From Mycobacterium sp. (GTDB lineage Bacteria; Actinomycetota; Actinomycetes; Mycobacteriales; Mycobacteriaceae), in assembly GCF_002863225.1 (NCBI RefSeq), contig NZ_PKEK01000039.1, positions 248,001-312,000 of the forward strand: 64,000 nucleotides of DNA, read 5' to 3'. Under the pieces are notes generated by a model that was not told where the DNA came from, ran no database searches, and saw only the letters and a program-made list of their open reading frames with translations. Each line of letters begins with the position of its first letter. Positions within the stretch are counted from its first letter, which is position 1. This document shows positions 1 through 9,006 of the stretch, in pieces. The position numbers and the translations under genes were made by a program.

Positions 1-1
1 C

Positions 2-220
2 CTGAAAGTCCGCTATTCCGACGACACCCTGGAATGCAAGGTCCCCTATCCGATGCTGGGGCCGCCGGAAGGCGCCGAGGGCAAGGACACCGCCCGCGAC
101 CAGTGGGGCATTCAGCCGGTGCCGAAATACCACCGGCTGAAATTCCGCGAACTGGTACGCATCCACGATGCTCGGGTGGCTCAACAAGGCACGCAACACT
201 ATTCGGCGCCGCACCCGTGA
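2..220 (+). CDS. C-terminal part of an unidentified protein (5' end outside window)
   Basis: An open frame runs from the window edge to a TGA and encodes the last 72 residues of a protein, ending in QHYSAPHP. I do not recognise the family. The tail is polar, with no membrane segment or cysteine cluster. Its stop overlaps the GTG of the next reductase gene (GTGA), so the two are very probably co-transcribed, making this the visible upstream member of the P450 operon. Reading frame and codon use match the neighbours. The main doubt is identity, because the N-terminal part is missing. Confidence 0.6.
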   Translation: MKVRYSDDTLECKVPYPMLGPPEGAEGKDTARDQWGIQPVPKYHRLKFRELVRIHDARVAQQGTQHYSAPHP

Positions 221-1266
221 CATTCCGGGTCGTCCAGTGGACCACGGGCAACATCGGCGTGAAGTCGGTGCACGCGATCGTGGAGAACTCGCAGCTGGAG
301 TTGGTCGGATGCTACGCGTGGTCGCCGGACAAGGTGGGACGCGATGTCGGAGAGTTGTGCGGCATCGAACCGCTCGGCCTGCGTGCCACCGACGACATCG
401 GTGCGCTCATCGCACTCGACCCGAATTGCGTTGTGTACAACCCGATGTTCGCCAACGTCGACGATCTGGTCCGCATCCTCGAGGCGGGCATCAACGTCGT
501 CACCACGTCGGAGTTCATCACCGGTCATCGGCTCGGTGAGGGTCGCGACCGCATCATCGCGGCGTGCGAACTCGGCGGGTCGACCATTTTCGGTACCGGC
601 CTCAACCCCGGCTTCATCGAACTCTTCGCGATCGTTTCCGCTGGGCTCTCGGACAGGATCGACCGGGTGTGCATCGTCGAGTCGTTCGACACCACCATCT
701 ACAACTCGCCGGAGACCGAGAAGATCATGGGATTCGGCTATCCGATCGATCATCCGGGCCTGCCGGCGGTGACCGAGGAGGGCTCCGGGATCTTCCGCGA
801 AGCCGTCCTCATCGTGGCCGAAGCGCTCGGGGTGGAGCTCGACGAGATCCGTTGCCAGGCCGAGTATGCCCAAGCCACCGAAGATGTGCGTCTTCCGGGG
901 GACTGGGTGATCGCGAAGGGGTGTGTGGCCGGAATCGACGTGAGCTGGCGAGGATTCGTCGGCGAGCGCGACGTCATCGAGGTGCGTGGGGTGTGGACCA
1001 AGGGCCAGTCGCTGGAGCCCACCTGGACGATGGGGTTCGGCTACAACATCACCGTGGAGGGCCGGCCGACGATCAAGACAACGCTGGCGTTCGAACCGCC
1101 TGCGGATTTCGTCGCGGAGACGATCGAAGACTATGTCCTGCTCGGTCTGACCATCACCGCGGTGCCGGCCATCACCGCGATCCCGGCGGTCGTCGCGGCT
1201 CCACCCGGCATCGCGACGTACAACGATCTGCCGCTGCTACTTCCGCGGGGAGTCCTCAATGTCTGA
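217..1266 (+). CDS. NAD(P)H-dependent amine dehydrogenase-like protein (dihydrodipicolinate reductase fold)
   Basis: 349 residues from a GTG that overlaps the preceding stop. The N terminus is a Rossmann start ([10 protein letters not shown], residues 5-14), followed by the long C-terminal domain typical of 2,4-diaminopentanoate/amine-dehydrogenase-like proteins related to DapB. A much longer open frame exists upstream, but it overlaps the previous gene in another frame and is not believable. The end overlaps the next reductase, which is a paralogue, by 8 bases. In mycobacteria these reductases often sit beside P450s. The substrate is unknown, and real amine dehydrogenase activity is not implied by the sequence alone. 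Confidence 0.85.
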   Translation: MTFRVVQWTTGNIGVKSVHAIVENSQLELVGCYAWSPDKVGRDVGELCGIEPLGLRATDDIGALIALDPNCVVYNPMFANVDDLVRILEAGINVVTTSEFITGHRLGEGRDRIIAACELGGSTIFGTGLNPGFIELFAIVSAGLSDRIDRVCIVESFDTTIYNSPETEKIMGFGYPIDHPGLPAVTEEGSGIFREAVLIVAEALGVELDEIRCQAEYAQATEDVRLPGDWVIAKGCVAGIDVSWRGFVGERDVIEVRGVWTKGQSLEPTWTMGFGYNITVEGRPTIKTTLAFEPPADFVAETIEDYVLLGLTITAVPAITAIPAVVAAPPGIATYNDLPLLLPRGVLNV

Positions 1267-2314
1267 AAAAACCTATCGAATCATCCAGTGGATGACCGGC
1301 GACGTCGGACAGGTCGGGGTCCGCCACTTCGCCGACAGCCCGGTGTTCGACCTGGTCGGCGTTCTGGTGCACAGCGAGGACAAGGTCGGCAAGGATGCCG
1401 GTGAGATCGCCGGGATAGAACCGATCGGCGTGATCGCGACCGACGACATCGAGTCGATCGTTGCCCTGGAGGCGGATTGCGTGTTCTACACACCGATCAT
1501 CATGGATGTCGACACGGTCTGCCGACTCTTGCGCTCCGGGAAGAACGTCGTCACCACGAGCGGCTTCTTTCATCCGACCGACGACTTCCGCGAGGGCGGT
1601 GACCAGATAGCCGCCGCCTGCCGAGAGGGCGGGACGTCTTTTCATGCCGGCGGAATCCACCCGGGCTATGCCGGTGACATTCTGCCGCTCACGCTTGCCC
1701 GGGTGGTCAGCAAGATCGAGCAGATTCGCGTGTACGAAGTCGTGAACGTGCTCACGGATGCGCCCACCGATCACATCGACTGGCTGGGTTTCGGCAAGGC
1801 GAAGGACAAGTTCCTTTCCGAGCCAACGATTCTGGGGTTCGGCATGACGTTCTTCGCGCAGTCGATGCACATGATCGCCGACGGCCTGGGCGTCAGCATC
1901 GACGATGTGACCGCCGAGCTCCGAGCCGCGGTTGCGACCGAAGACATTCCGCATGAACTGGGGGCAATCCCCTGTGGCACGGTCGCCGCGCAGCATCACG
2001 AATGGACGGCCTGGGTCGACGGCCGACCGCTCATCGTCTTTCATGCGATCTACCTGACCTGCGGTCCGGAAAGCCTTGATCCGGCCTGGGATTGGGGAAG
2101 AACGAGGTATCGGATCGTCATCGACGGAGATCCGCCGACCGAAATGACGCTCGAGGGCGTCGCTCAGCCCGACGGCTCGATGACGCATCCCGGCTACAAC
2201 TGGACCGCGATGGGCGCCATCAACGCGATCCCCGACGTCTGCGACGCCGCGCCGGGTTGGCTCACCCATCTGGACCTCGGACTGATCCGGCCGCGCGGGC
2301 TGGTGCGGGCATGA
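1259..2314 (+). CDS. Second NAD(P)H-dependent amine dehydrogenase-like protein
   Basis: 351 residues. It starts IIQWMTGDVGQVG (residues 7-19), the same nucleotide-binding signature as its upstream neighbour, and the two proteins align over most of their length, so they look like a tandem duplication that has diverged. The ATG lies inside the end of the previous gene, and its own stop overlaps the following ATG (ATGA). Such tight coupling suggests translational coupling and possibly a heteromeric or sequential function with the first copy. Substrate unknown. Confidence 0.85.
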   Translation: MSEKTYRIIQWMTGDVGQVGVRHFADSPVFDLVGVLVHSEDKVGKDAGEIAGIEPIGVIATDDIESIVALEADCVFYTPIIMDVDTVCRLLRSGKNVVTTSGFFHPTDDFREGGDQIAAACREGGTSFHAGGIHPGYAGDILPLTLARVVSKIEQIRVYEVVNVLTDAPTDHIDWLGFGKAKDKFLSEPTILGFGMTFFAQSMHMIADGLGVSIDDVTAELRAAVATEDIPHELGAIPCGTVAAQHHEWTAWVDGRPLIVFHAIYLTCGPESLDPAWDWGRTRYRIVIDGDPPTEMTLEGVAQPDGSMTHPGYNWTAMGAINAIPDVCDAAPGWLTHLDLGLIRPRGLVRA

Positions 2315-2733
2315 CCGAACAACGCGGAACGCAGCTTCATCACGTCGTGTTCGCCGTCTCGCCCGATCGTCAGGCCGACGTGGCGCGGCTGTTCACCGAG
2401 CTCGGCTTCAGCTTTCAGAACACCGAGCTGACCGAACTCGGGGTGACGGTGTACCTGGACTGGAACGGCGGTGTCGAACTGATCAGCGCCGTCCCCGGTT
2501 CGACCGCGGACGTGGCAACTTCGGTGACTGAATTCGTAGAGCGCAATGGAGACGGCGTGTACACCGTGGTGCTCCGGGTCCCGGGAGCGTCCGACGCCGA
2601 AGGCATCGCCGAACGCTACGGATCGAAAACCCGTTTCCGGCAAAGCTTTTCCGGTGACGGCTCCTACCTCGACGAGATCGACCTGTCGGTGTTCGGCCTT
2701 CCGCTGACGATGCTGTCGACCAATGTCCCTTGA
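2311..2733 (+). CDS. VOC (glyoxalase/bleomycin resistance/dioxygenase fold) family protein
   Basis: 140 residues beginning at an ATG that overlaps the preceding stop. The start QLHHVVFAV followed by a helix and then LGVTVYLDWNGGVELI fits a vicinal-oxygen-chelate beta-alpha-beta-beta-beta unit. A possible metal triad is His in the first strand (LHHVVF), Glu in VELIS and Asp/Glu near the C terminus (YLDEIDLS). VOC proteins are cofactor-light metal enzymes or binding proteins. In this operon it may act on the product of the P450 or the reductases. The exact reaction cannot be told from sequence. Confidence 0.75.
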   Translation: MTEQRGTQLHHVVFAVSPDRQADVARLFTELGFSFQNTELTELGVTVYLDWNGGVELISAVPGSTADVATSVTEFVERNGDGVYTVVLRVPGASDAEGIAERYGSKTRFRQSFSGDGSYLDEIDLSVFGLPLTMLSTNVP

Positions 2734-2757
2734 TGGCTCGTCAGCGAGGAGAGTGCC

Positions 2758-4008
2758 GTGACCGTTGACGCGGCCAAACAGAGTGTGTTCGAGGCTGGAC
2801 TGCCCGTCCTCAGCTACGCCCTGACCGACACCCCGCAGCAGATCTATCCGCAGTTCCACGCGGCCCAGCAGGTGGCTCCGATTGCAGTGGGGCCCATCGG
2901 TCCCGAGATTCTCTCGTACGAATTGGCCCGTGTGGTGCTTCGCGATCCACGATTCGTCATCCCGCCGGGTATCCATCTGTCCGCCCACGGGATCACGTCA
3001 GGCCCGTTGTGGGACAGGGTGACTCACAGCATCCTGAACATGGAAGGCGACGAACACCGCCGGCTGCGCAGCCTGGTGTCCAAAGCATTCACGCCACGCG
3101 CGACGGCGGGCATGGACGACACGATCCACGCGATAGTCAACGAGCTCGTCGATCGCATCGCGGACTCGGGACGCTGCGAATTCGTCGCGGACGTCGCGCG
3201 TCCCTATCCGATACCGGTCATTTGCGCGCTGCTCGGCGCACCTCGCGAGGACTGGGAGCAGTTCTCCCGGTGGGCCGAGGACATCTTCAAGATCGTGAGC
3301 TTCGACTGCGATCTCGCTCAGGAAGAGCCCGTCGTCCTCAAAGCCTGGGGTGAGTTCGACGCCTATATCGACGACATGGTCGCGCACCGGCGTCGCCACC
3401 TGACCGAAGATCTGCTGTCCGAGCTGATCGTCATCGAGGATGCGGGTGACCGGCTCAACGCCGCCGAGTTGCGGATGCTCGCGTTCAGCATTCTGGTGGC
3501 CGGCACCGACACCACACGCAGCCAACTCGCGGCCTCCATGCAGGTGCTGTGCGACCACCCGGATCAGTGGGCGCTGCTGCGCGACCAGCCCGAGCTGGCG
3601 ATGCGTGCCGTCGAGGAGACCATGCGCCATTCGCCGTCCATGTGCAGCACGGTGCGCAGCGTCAACGACGACGTCGCCATCGGAGACTTCACCTTTCCCG
3701 CAGGCACTTTCATCCTGGTGAACACCTACGCGGCCAACCGCGACTCTGCGGTCTACGACGAGCCGACCCGCTTCGACATCACCCGCGATGCGCCTCCGCC
3801 GATCCTGACATTCGGCGGCGGAGTGCATTACTGCCTCGGCGCGAACCTGGCCCGACGTGAACTCGCCGAGGCGCTCAAGATCCTGACCCGCCGCCTGCCG
3901 AATCCGCGGCGGGCCGGGTCGGCGCCGTGGAAGCCGTTGCTCGGCATGAGCGGGCCTACCAGCCTGCCCATTGAGTTCGGTGCGGCATCACCCACAATCC
4001 AGAACTAG
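2758..4008 (+). CDS. Cytochrome P450
   Basis: 416 residues from a GTG preceded by a GAGGAGAG ribosome site. All P450 hallmarks are present: I-helix AGTDTT (about 248-253) for oxygen activation, the K-helix ExxR (EETMR, about 287-291), and the heme loop FGGGVHYCLG (from about 352) with the thiolate Cys at about 359. It has no membrane anchor, so it is a soluble bacterial P450 needing ferredoxin and reductase partners, which are not encoded next door. It closes the operon with the two reductases and the VOC gene. The CYP subfamily and substrate cannot be assigned by eye. Confidence 0.95.
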   Translation: MTVDAAKQSVFEAGLPVLSYALTDTPQQIYPQFHAAQQVAPIAVGPIGPEILSYELARVVLRDPRFVIPPGIHLSAHGITSGPLWDRVTHSILNMEGDEHRRLRSLVSKAFTPRATAGMDDTIHAIVNELVDRIADSGRCEFVADVARPYPIPVICALLGAPREDWEQFSRWAEDIFKIVSFDCDLAQEEPVVLKAWGEFDAYIDDMVAHRRRHLTEDLLSELIVIEDAGDRLNAAELRMLAFSILVAGTDTTRSQLAASMQVLCDHPDQWALLRDQPELAMRAVEETMRHSPSMCSTVRSVNDDVAIGDFTFPAGTFILVNTYAANRDSAVYDEPTRFDITRDAPPPILTFGGGVHYCLGANLARRELAEALKILTRRLPNPRRAGSAPWKPLLGMSGPTSLPIEFGAASPTIQN

Positions 4009-4029
4009 AACCTGTTACAGTTTTGCCGC

Positions 4030-5154
4030 ATGAGCCGCAAACGCGTCGTCGTCGCGGGCCTGGGCGATGTGGGTGTCCTTGCTGCGATTCGGCTCGCGAA
4101 GCATTTCGACGTGGTCGGCGTTTCGGTCAAGCCAGGCCTGGTCAGCGGGCAGGAACTCGGCGTCCGGCTGGCCCGGCCGCGGGACTGGGCTCGTGACTAC
4201 TGGATTCCCTTCGACCGGTTCCGGCGACTGGACCGGGTGCGGATCATCCAGGGCACGCTGACCGGCGTCGATCTTGCCGCGCGGACGATCTCCGGTGACG
4301 GCGACGACGGCACCCCGTTCGTCGAAGGCTATGACGCGCTGGTCATCTCGACCGGAGTGAGCAACGGCTTCTGGCGCCGGCCCACCCTGCAATCGGCCGC
4401 CGACGTCGGCGCCGACCTGCACGCCGCGCATCAGCGCCTGGCCACCGCCGACTCCGTGATCGTCGTCGGTGGCGGCGCGGCCGCCGTCACCAGCGCGGTG
4501 AACCTGGCAACGACCTGGCCGGACAAGCGAATCGACCTGTACTTCCCGGCGGATCGGGCGCTGGGCGACTACCACCCGCGGATCTGGCAGCGCATCCAGC
4601 GCCGGCTGACCGGGCTCGGCGTCGGCCTGCACCCGGGCCATCGTGCCGCACTGTCCAACGGTTTCACCGGCGACGAGATCACCAGCGGCGGAGTCGACTG
4701 GAGCACCGGTCAACCGGCGGCCTCCGCCGACGCCGTGCTCTGGGCGATCGGGAAGGTGCAGCCGAACACCGACTGGCTGCCGGCCGAACTGCTGGACGAC
4801 AGCGGCTTCGTCCGCGTCAACGCCGAGCTGCGGGTGACCGGTCGTCCGGAGGTGTTCGCTGCCGGCGACGTCGCGGCCACCGACCCGCTGCGCAGCTCTG
4901 CCCGCAACCGGGGTGACGCGCTGGTCGCCCACAACGTCCGAGCCGAACTGGCGGGAGGGCGGACGAAGACCTACCGTGCCCCCGGCCGCCGGTGGGGTTC
5001 GGTTCTCGGCATCCAGCCCGACGGGCTGGAGGTCTTCCTGCCGACGGGCCAGGCGTTCCGGCTGCCGTCCTGGCCGGTGCAGCGGCTGGTGATGCCGCTG
5101 ATCGTGCGCCGCGGCATGTACGGCGGTGTCCGGGAGAACTCGCCGCTGGTGTGA
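4030..5154 (+). CDS. NAD(P)/FAD-dependent oxidoreductase (NDH-2/AIF-like)
   Basis: 374 residues with two dinucleotide folds. FAD is bound by VAGLGDVG (residues 8-15), NAD(P) by VVGGGAAAV (about 145-153), and a second FAD contact is AAGDVAATDP (about 277-286). This is the layout of type II NADH dehydrogenase/ferredoxin reductase-like pyridine nucleotide oxidoreductases. It begins 21 bases after the P450 stop on the same strand, so it could be the P450's reductase or an independent gene. No C-terminal membrane helix is obvious. It converges on the methyltransferase gene with a 3-base gap. Confidence 0.85.
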   Translation: MSRKRVVVAGLGDVGVLAAIRLAKHFDVVGVSVKPGLVSGQELGVRLARPRDWARDYWIPFDRFRRLDRVRIIQGTLTGVDLAARTISGDGDDGTPFVEGYDALVISTGVSNGFWRRPTLQSAADVGADLHAAHQRLATADSVIVVGGGAAAVTSAVNLATTWPDKRIDLYFPADRALGDYHPRIWQRIQRRLTGLGVGLHPGHRAALSNGFTGDEITSGGVDWSTGQPAASADAVLWAIGKVQPNTDWLPAELLDDSGFVRVNAELRVTGRPEVFAAGDVAATDPLRSSARNRGDALVAHNVRAELAGGRTKTYRAPGRRWGSVLGIQPDGLEVFLPTGQAFRLPSWPVQRLVMPLIVRRGMYGGVRENSPLV

Positions 5155-5157
5155 CGG

Positions 5158-5895
5158 TCAGTTCCGGGTGCCGCGCACCCACTGGAACGTGCCGACGCTC
5201 TTGACCCGCACACCGGTGAAGCCGTGGTCTTCGAAGATGTCGCCGACCTCGTCCTCGTCGAAGATGTGCGCACCACCGGTGGGCAACGCCCGCCACAGGT
5301 CGACCGGAGGACGCAGGGTGGGAACCATGACCGCCAGGCGGCTACCGGGTTTCAGGACGCGGCCGATCTCGGCCAACGCCGCCGCCGGATCGGGGATCAA
5401 CTGCAACACCGCGAGCGAGATCGCCGCGTCGAAGCTCTCGTCGCGGAACGGCAGCTTCTGGGCGTCCGCCCGCAGGAAACCGACCTGCGGACTCGCCGCG
5501 GCACGCACCGCGCGGGTCAGCATCGGCTCGGAGATGTCGACACCCAGCGCAAGTCCACCCGGCCCGGCCGCGTGAGCCAGCGAGGTGGTGATGTTTCCGG
5601 GCCCGGAGCCGACGTCGAGCGCGACTCCGCCGTCCGGGATGTTCAGCCAGTCGATCGGAAGCTGCATGGCTGCGATGAACCGTCGGGTCAGTGCCTGTGC
5701 GTTGTCGTAGAGGAACGACCCGATCGGTGACGCCCAGGCCGCCTGGATCGCGCCGTCGTTCTTCGCGACGTCCGCGTCAGCGCCGCCGAGCAGGTCGAGA
5801 TAGCCGTGCTGGGCGTCCGGCTCCGCGGGCGGTTCGGCGAGCAGATCCAGCGCCCTGCTCAGCGCCGGCGGCAACGTCGTCGTCAGTTCGGTCAT
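5158..5895 (-). CDS. Class I SAM-dependent methyltransferase
   Basis: 245 residues starting at an ATG preceded by GAGGAG. The SAM-binding motif I is LDVGSGPGN (93-101), followed by GVDIS (acidic residue for the ribose hydroxyls), the ADAQKLPF motif II, and AEIGRVLKPG, giving a complete Methyltransf_11/25-type core. An N-terminal helical cap of about 80 residues precedes the core. The acceptor substrate is unknown. The gene is divergent from the SDR starting at 6091 and convergent with the FAD oxidoreductase. Confidence 0.88.
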   Translation of the reverse strand: MTELTTTLPPALSRALDLLAEPPAEPDAQHGYLDLLGGADADVAKNDGAIQAAWASPIGSFLYDNAQALTRRFIAAMQLPIDWLNIPDGGVALDVGSGPGNITTSLAHAAGPGGLALGVDISEPMLTRAVRAAASPQVGFLRADAQKLPFRDESFDAAISLAVLQLIPDPAAALAEIGRVLKPGSRLAVMVPTLRPPVDLWRALPTGGAHIFDEDEVGDIFEDHGFTGVRVKSVGTFQWVRGTRN

Positions 5896-6090
5896 CGTGC
5901 GCTACTCCTCCTCATGTTCACGCGCGCGTCTTCGCCCGCGTGCACGGGCATCGCTTCGGCGAAACACTCAGTTGGCCAAGCGTTTACGCGTCGAGAACGG
6001 CGACGCGTGGCTCTTGTGGCCCCGTGGGCAGCCTACGCCGCGGTGCCGATCGCCTCCACCTGCCGAGGCCACAGGGGTTACTGTCGAGCG

Positions 6091-6981
6091 GTGACGACAT
6101 CGTGGTCGCCGAGCCGACTCGGCAACTTGTCCGGCAAGCGCATCATCGTGACCGGGGCGACCAACGGGGTGGGCCTCGGCACCGCTCGTCTGTTGGCCCG
6201 CGCGGGCGCGCACGTGATCCTGGCCGTCCGTAATACCGAGTTGGGTGCTCAACGAGCCGCCGAGATCGGCGGCTCCACCGAGATCGCCAAGCTCGACCTC
6301 GCCGATCTCGCCTCGGTGCGGGCGTTCCCCGACCAGTTCACCGGCGACGTCGACATCTTGATCAACAATGCCGGGGGCCTGAGTCAGCATCGCACCGAAA
6401 CCGTCGACGGCTTCGAAATGACGATCGGCACAAATTATTTGGGTCCATTCGCGTTGACCAACCTGCTGTTGGATCGGGTGCGATCACAGATCATCAACGT
6501 CGGATCCGACGCCCACAAGTCCGCGACGCTACGACTCGACGACATGCATCTGCGCTCGCACAAGTGGGCGGCCTACCCGGCGTACGCGCGCTCCAAGCTG
6601 GCGGTGATGCTGTGGAGCCTCGAGCTCGATCGCCGGCTGCGGGCGGCGAAGTCACCGGTCGTCACCCAGCTCACCCACCCGGGCTGGGTGTCGTCCAACC
6701 TGTCGAATGTGTCGGACAAGAAATTCATGGCGGGTTTCCATCAGGTGGTCGCCGCGCTGGCGGACCGCTTCGGTAACGACATCGAACAGGGCGCGGCGCC
6801 GACCCTGTACTGCATCAGCGAGCCGATACCGCCCGGCAGCTATGTCGGTGTCGACGGGCGACTCGGACTCAAGGGTGGCCCGGTGCTCATCGGGCGTTCT
6901 GCGCTGGCAGCCGACTACGAGATCGCCGGCCGGGTGTTCGAGTTCGGCGAAAAAGAGACCGGCACAACGTCTCCCGTCTAA
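6091..6981 (+). CDS. Short-chain dehydrogenase/reductase (retinol dehydrogenase-like)
   Basis: 296 residues if started at the GTG at 6091. The longer open frame upstream runs over the start of the divergent methyltransferase and is rejected. Motifs are TGATNGVG (21-28) for NAD(P), NNAG (92-95), and the catalytic YARSK (165-169) with an upstream Ser in NVGSD. The extended length and the HPGWV segment resemble WW-domain oxidoreductase/retinol dehydrogenase-like SDRs. The stop abuts the stop of the next, opposite-strand gene. Substrate unknown. Confidence 0.85.
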   Translation: MTTSWSPSRLGNLSGKRIIVTGATNGVGLGTARLLARAGAHVILAVRNTELGAQRAAEIGGSTEIAKLDLADLASVRAFPDQFTGDVDILINNAGGLSQHRTETVDGFEMTIGTNYLGPFALTNLLLDRVRSQIINVGSDAHKSATLRLDDMHLRSHKWAAYPAYARSKLAVMLWSLELDRRLRAAKSPVVTQLTHPGWVSSNLSNVSDKKFMAGFHQVVAALADRFGNDIEQGAAPTLYCISEPIPPGSYVGVDGRLGLKGGPVLIGRSALAADYEIAGRVFEFGEKETGTTSPV

Positions 6982-7728
6982 CTAGACCGGCGTCGCGAAG
7001 ATGGCCACCGCGTCGCCGCCGACCGATACCCCGGCCGGCCCGATCCGTTCGACCAAGCGCGCGCGCAGTTCGTCGGTCTTGTCGGCGGGGACCAGCAGCT
7101 GTTGGGAGAACGTGAACGCGATGTCGACCCATTGCTGCGCGGAGTAGTGCAGATCGTGCGGATACTCATGCTGCGTCACGGTGAACCCCGCCGCGGCGAT
7201 CACGTCGGCAACCTCGCCGGGACTGCCGTCGCCACTGTGGTTTTCGACGTCGGTGTACTCGGAGTAGATCTCGTCGAACTCGGCCCGCGTCGGACTGGTG
7301 GTGCGCAGCCGGTTCCAGATCAGCGCGAGCTTGCCGCCGTCGTCGAGGACGTCACGAATCTTCGGCAGTGCCACTGCGGGGTCCACCCAGTGAAACGACG
7401 CCGCGAAGACCACCCGGTCGAACCGGCGGCCGGCCGGCTCCCAGTCCTCGAACGTCGCGAGCTCGACGGCAACGCCCTTGGCCCGCGCGACGGCCGCCAT
7501 CCGCGCATCGGGCTCGACGGCCAGCAGATCGGCGCCCCGTTCGATGAGCTGCATCGAGGCGATCCCGGTGCCGGCTCCGCCCTCGAGTACCCGTCGCGCA
7601 CCGGGCGCCAGCACGTCGTCGATCAACTGGTCGGGATAGCGCGGCCGGTGGGTGTCGTAGTTGTGTGCCGCACCTCCAAATGAGTTGGCGCGCTCGCGAT
7701 TAGTGAACAAATTCAGTCGCGGTGGCAT
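6982..7728 (-). CDS. Class I SAM-dependent methyltransferase
   Basis: 248 residues from the ATG at 7728 (MPPRLNLFTN). A GTG at 7746 in the same frame is an alternative. The core has LEGGAGTG (48-55) as SAM motif I, VEPD as the acidic loop, and FHWVDP, characteristic of the trans-aconitate/UbiE-like methyltransferase families. The motif RPRYPDQL near residue 28 is typical of this group in actinobacteria. No neighbour hints at the acceptor. It converges on the SDR gene with no spacer. Confidence 0.85.
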   Translation of the reverse strand: MPPRLNLFTNRERANSFGGAAHNYDTHRPRYPDQLIDDVLAPGARRVLEGGAGTGIASMQLIERGADLLAVEPDARMAAVARAKGVAVELATFEDWEPAGRRFDRVVFAASFHWVDPAVALPKIRDVLDDGGKLALIWNRLRTTSPTRAEFDEIYSEYTDVENHSGDGSPGEVADVIAAAGFTVTQHEYPHDLHYSAQQWVDIAFTFSQQLLVPADKTDELRARLVERIGPAGVSVGGDAVAIFATPV

Positions 7729-7788
7729 GGCGTCGAGCGTAGCCACGACAGTTGTGACCCGGCTGTGAAGTCGCGCTGCTGACCGTGC

Positions 7789-8421
7789 TCAGGGTGTCGG
7801 TGGCCCGCTGGTTCTTGCACCCGTGAGGTCGTCACCGACGTACTGGGCGAACAGGTCGGCCAGGGCGCCGGCGAACTCGGCCGGAGCCTTGCCCGACGGG
7901 ACGGCGGCAGCCTGTAGTGCGCCGTCGCGGGTCAGTACCACGAGACCGTGCACGAGCGCCCAGCTGATCAGGGCAAGGGTCGGGGGAGTCTCCGGTTGCG
8001 CTGAAGCGTTTCCGGACAGCTCACTCACTGCGGCAGTGAGTGAGCTGATGGCCTGCTGCTGTGCCGCAGCGAGTTCCGGATCGTCGCCGTGCAATTCACC
8101 GGGCGTGAACATCAATTCGAAGAGGGCACGGTGGGCCAGGCCGAAGTCGATGTAAGCCCGCCCGAGCGCTGCGAGCTGCTGCCTGGCATCGGACTCGTGC
8201 ACGGTGGACAACCGCTCGGCGAGGGCGTGGAATCCTTCCGCGGCGATCGCGGTCAGCAGACCGGACCGGTCGCCGAAATGGTACTTCGGCGAGGCGTGCG
8301 ACAGACCCGCGCGGCGGGCGACGGCACGCAGGCTGATTGCGGCCCGGCCGTGTTCGACGAGTTCCGCTCGCGCGGCGGCCAGCAGGGCCTCACGCACGTC
8401 GGGGCGGGATTCAGATGCCAT
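7789..8421 (-). CDS. TetR/AcrR family transcriptional regulator
   Basis: 210 residues. The N terminus carries the TetR helix-turn-helix (about 10-56), with the ISLRAVARRAGLSHASPKYHF segment typical of the recognition helix. The C-terminal part resembles TetR_C_33-like ligand domains (GLAHRALFELMF). It is transcribed away from the DUF1707 gene, and the 111-base gap between them holds two copies of TTGACAGTGTCAA. These are the most likely operators for autoregulation and control of the divergent gene. Ligand unknown. Confidence 0.9.
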   Translation of the reverse strand: MASESRPDVREALLAAARAELVEHGRAAISLRAVARRAGLSHASPKYHFGDRSGLLTAIAAEGFHALAERLSTVHESDARQQLAALGRAYIDFGLAHRALFELMFTPGELHGDDPELAAAQQQAISSLTAAVSELSGNASAQPETPPTLALISWALVHGLVVLTRDGALQAAAVPSGKAPAEFAGALADLFAQYVGDDLTGARTSGPPTP

Positions 8422-8445
8422 GGGCGGAATTCTCGCCTACGCGTC

Positions 8446-8458
8446 TTGACAGTGTCAA
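8446..8458. promoter_or_regulatory. Palindromic operator copy 1 (TTGACA-G-TGTCAA)
   Basis: A perfect 6+1+6 palindrome 25 bases upstream of the TetR start codon. An identical copy lies 41 bases away, and both are inside the divergent TetR/DUF1707 promoter. Size and symmetry fit a TetR dimer site. Binding by this TetR is inferred. Confidence 0.75.
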
Positions 8459-8486
8459 ATACCTCTGAAATGCTGATGGGGGGATT

Positions 8487-8499
8487 TTGACAGTGTCAA
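8487..8499. promoter_or_regulatory. Palindromic operator copy 2 (TTGACA-G-TGTCAA)
   Basis: Identical to the copy at 8446, here extended by one more matching base pair on each side (TTTGACAGTGTCAAA, 8486-8500). The 41-base start-to-start distance is close to four helical turns, which would put two dimers on the same DNA face. It lies 34 bases before the DUF1707 start codon. Confidence 0.75.
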
Positions 8500-8532
8500 A
8501 CAAGAGGCCAACATCCAGTCGAGGAGTCAACG

Positions 8533-9006
8533 ATGAACTGCCCAGTCACCATCGCAGCGGCACGGCCGTATCGTCCGTCCCACACCGAGCCGAGCTTCCG
8601 GGTCGGGGATCACCAGCGAGAGAAAGTCGTCGCGCGACTCGGTCAAGCGTTCGCCCAGGGGTACCTGTCGATGCCGGACTACGAGACCCGGCTCGACCGG
8701 GCTTTCCAGGCGCAGACCGCCGGAGAGCTGACCCAGGTCCTCGGCGACCTTCCGGTCGGTCGCATAGCGCGCGACGACCCACAGCGGCGCGCCGCAAAGG
8801 CCGCGGCCGCACGCCGCGGCGTGCGGATCCACGTGGCCGCGTACCTGGCGGCGTCACTGCTGATGATCGGCATCTGGCTGGCCGTTGCGGTCGCCGCGGG
8901 CGCCTGGTACTTCTGGCCGGTCTGGCCGATTATGGGGATGGGCATCGGCGTCGTCTCCCACGCCGTTCCGGTCCTGCGTAGCAGGGGCTTTCGCCTCAGC
9001 GCGTGA
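8533..9006 (+). CDS. DUF1707 / 2TM domain membrane protein
   Basis: 157 residues, ATG preceded by GAGGAG. Residues about 21-73 match DUF1707 ([19 protein letters not shown], then a [21 protein letters not shown] stretch), a small cytosolic SHOCT-like helical domain. Two hydrophobic segments follow (about 100-122 and 124-145), with a short WYFWPVWP loop between them as in 2TM domains. The protein is probably held in the cytoplasmic membrane with the DUF1707 part inside. It sits under the TetR palindromes, so it is the likely repressed target. Biochemical role unknown. Confidence 0.85.
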   Translation: MNCPVTIAAARPYRPSHTEPSFRVGDHQREKVVARLGQAFAQGYLSMPDYETRLDRAFQAQTAGELTQVLGDLPVGRIARDDPQRRAAKAAAARRGVRIHVAAYLAASLLMIGIWLAVAVAAGAWYFWPVWPIMGMGIGVVSHAVPVLRSRGFRLSA

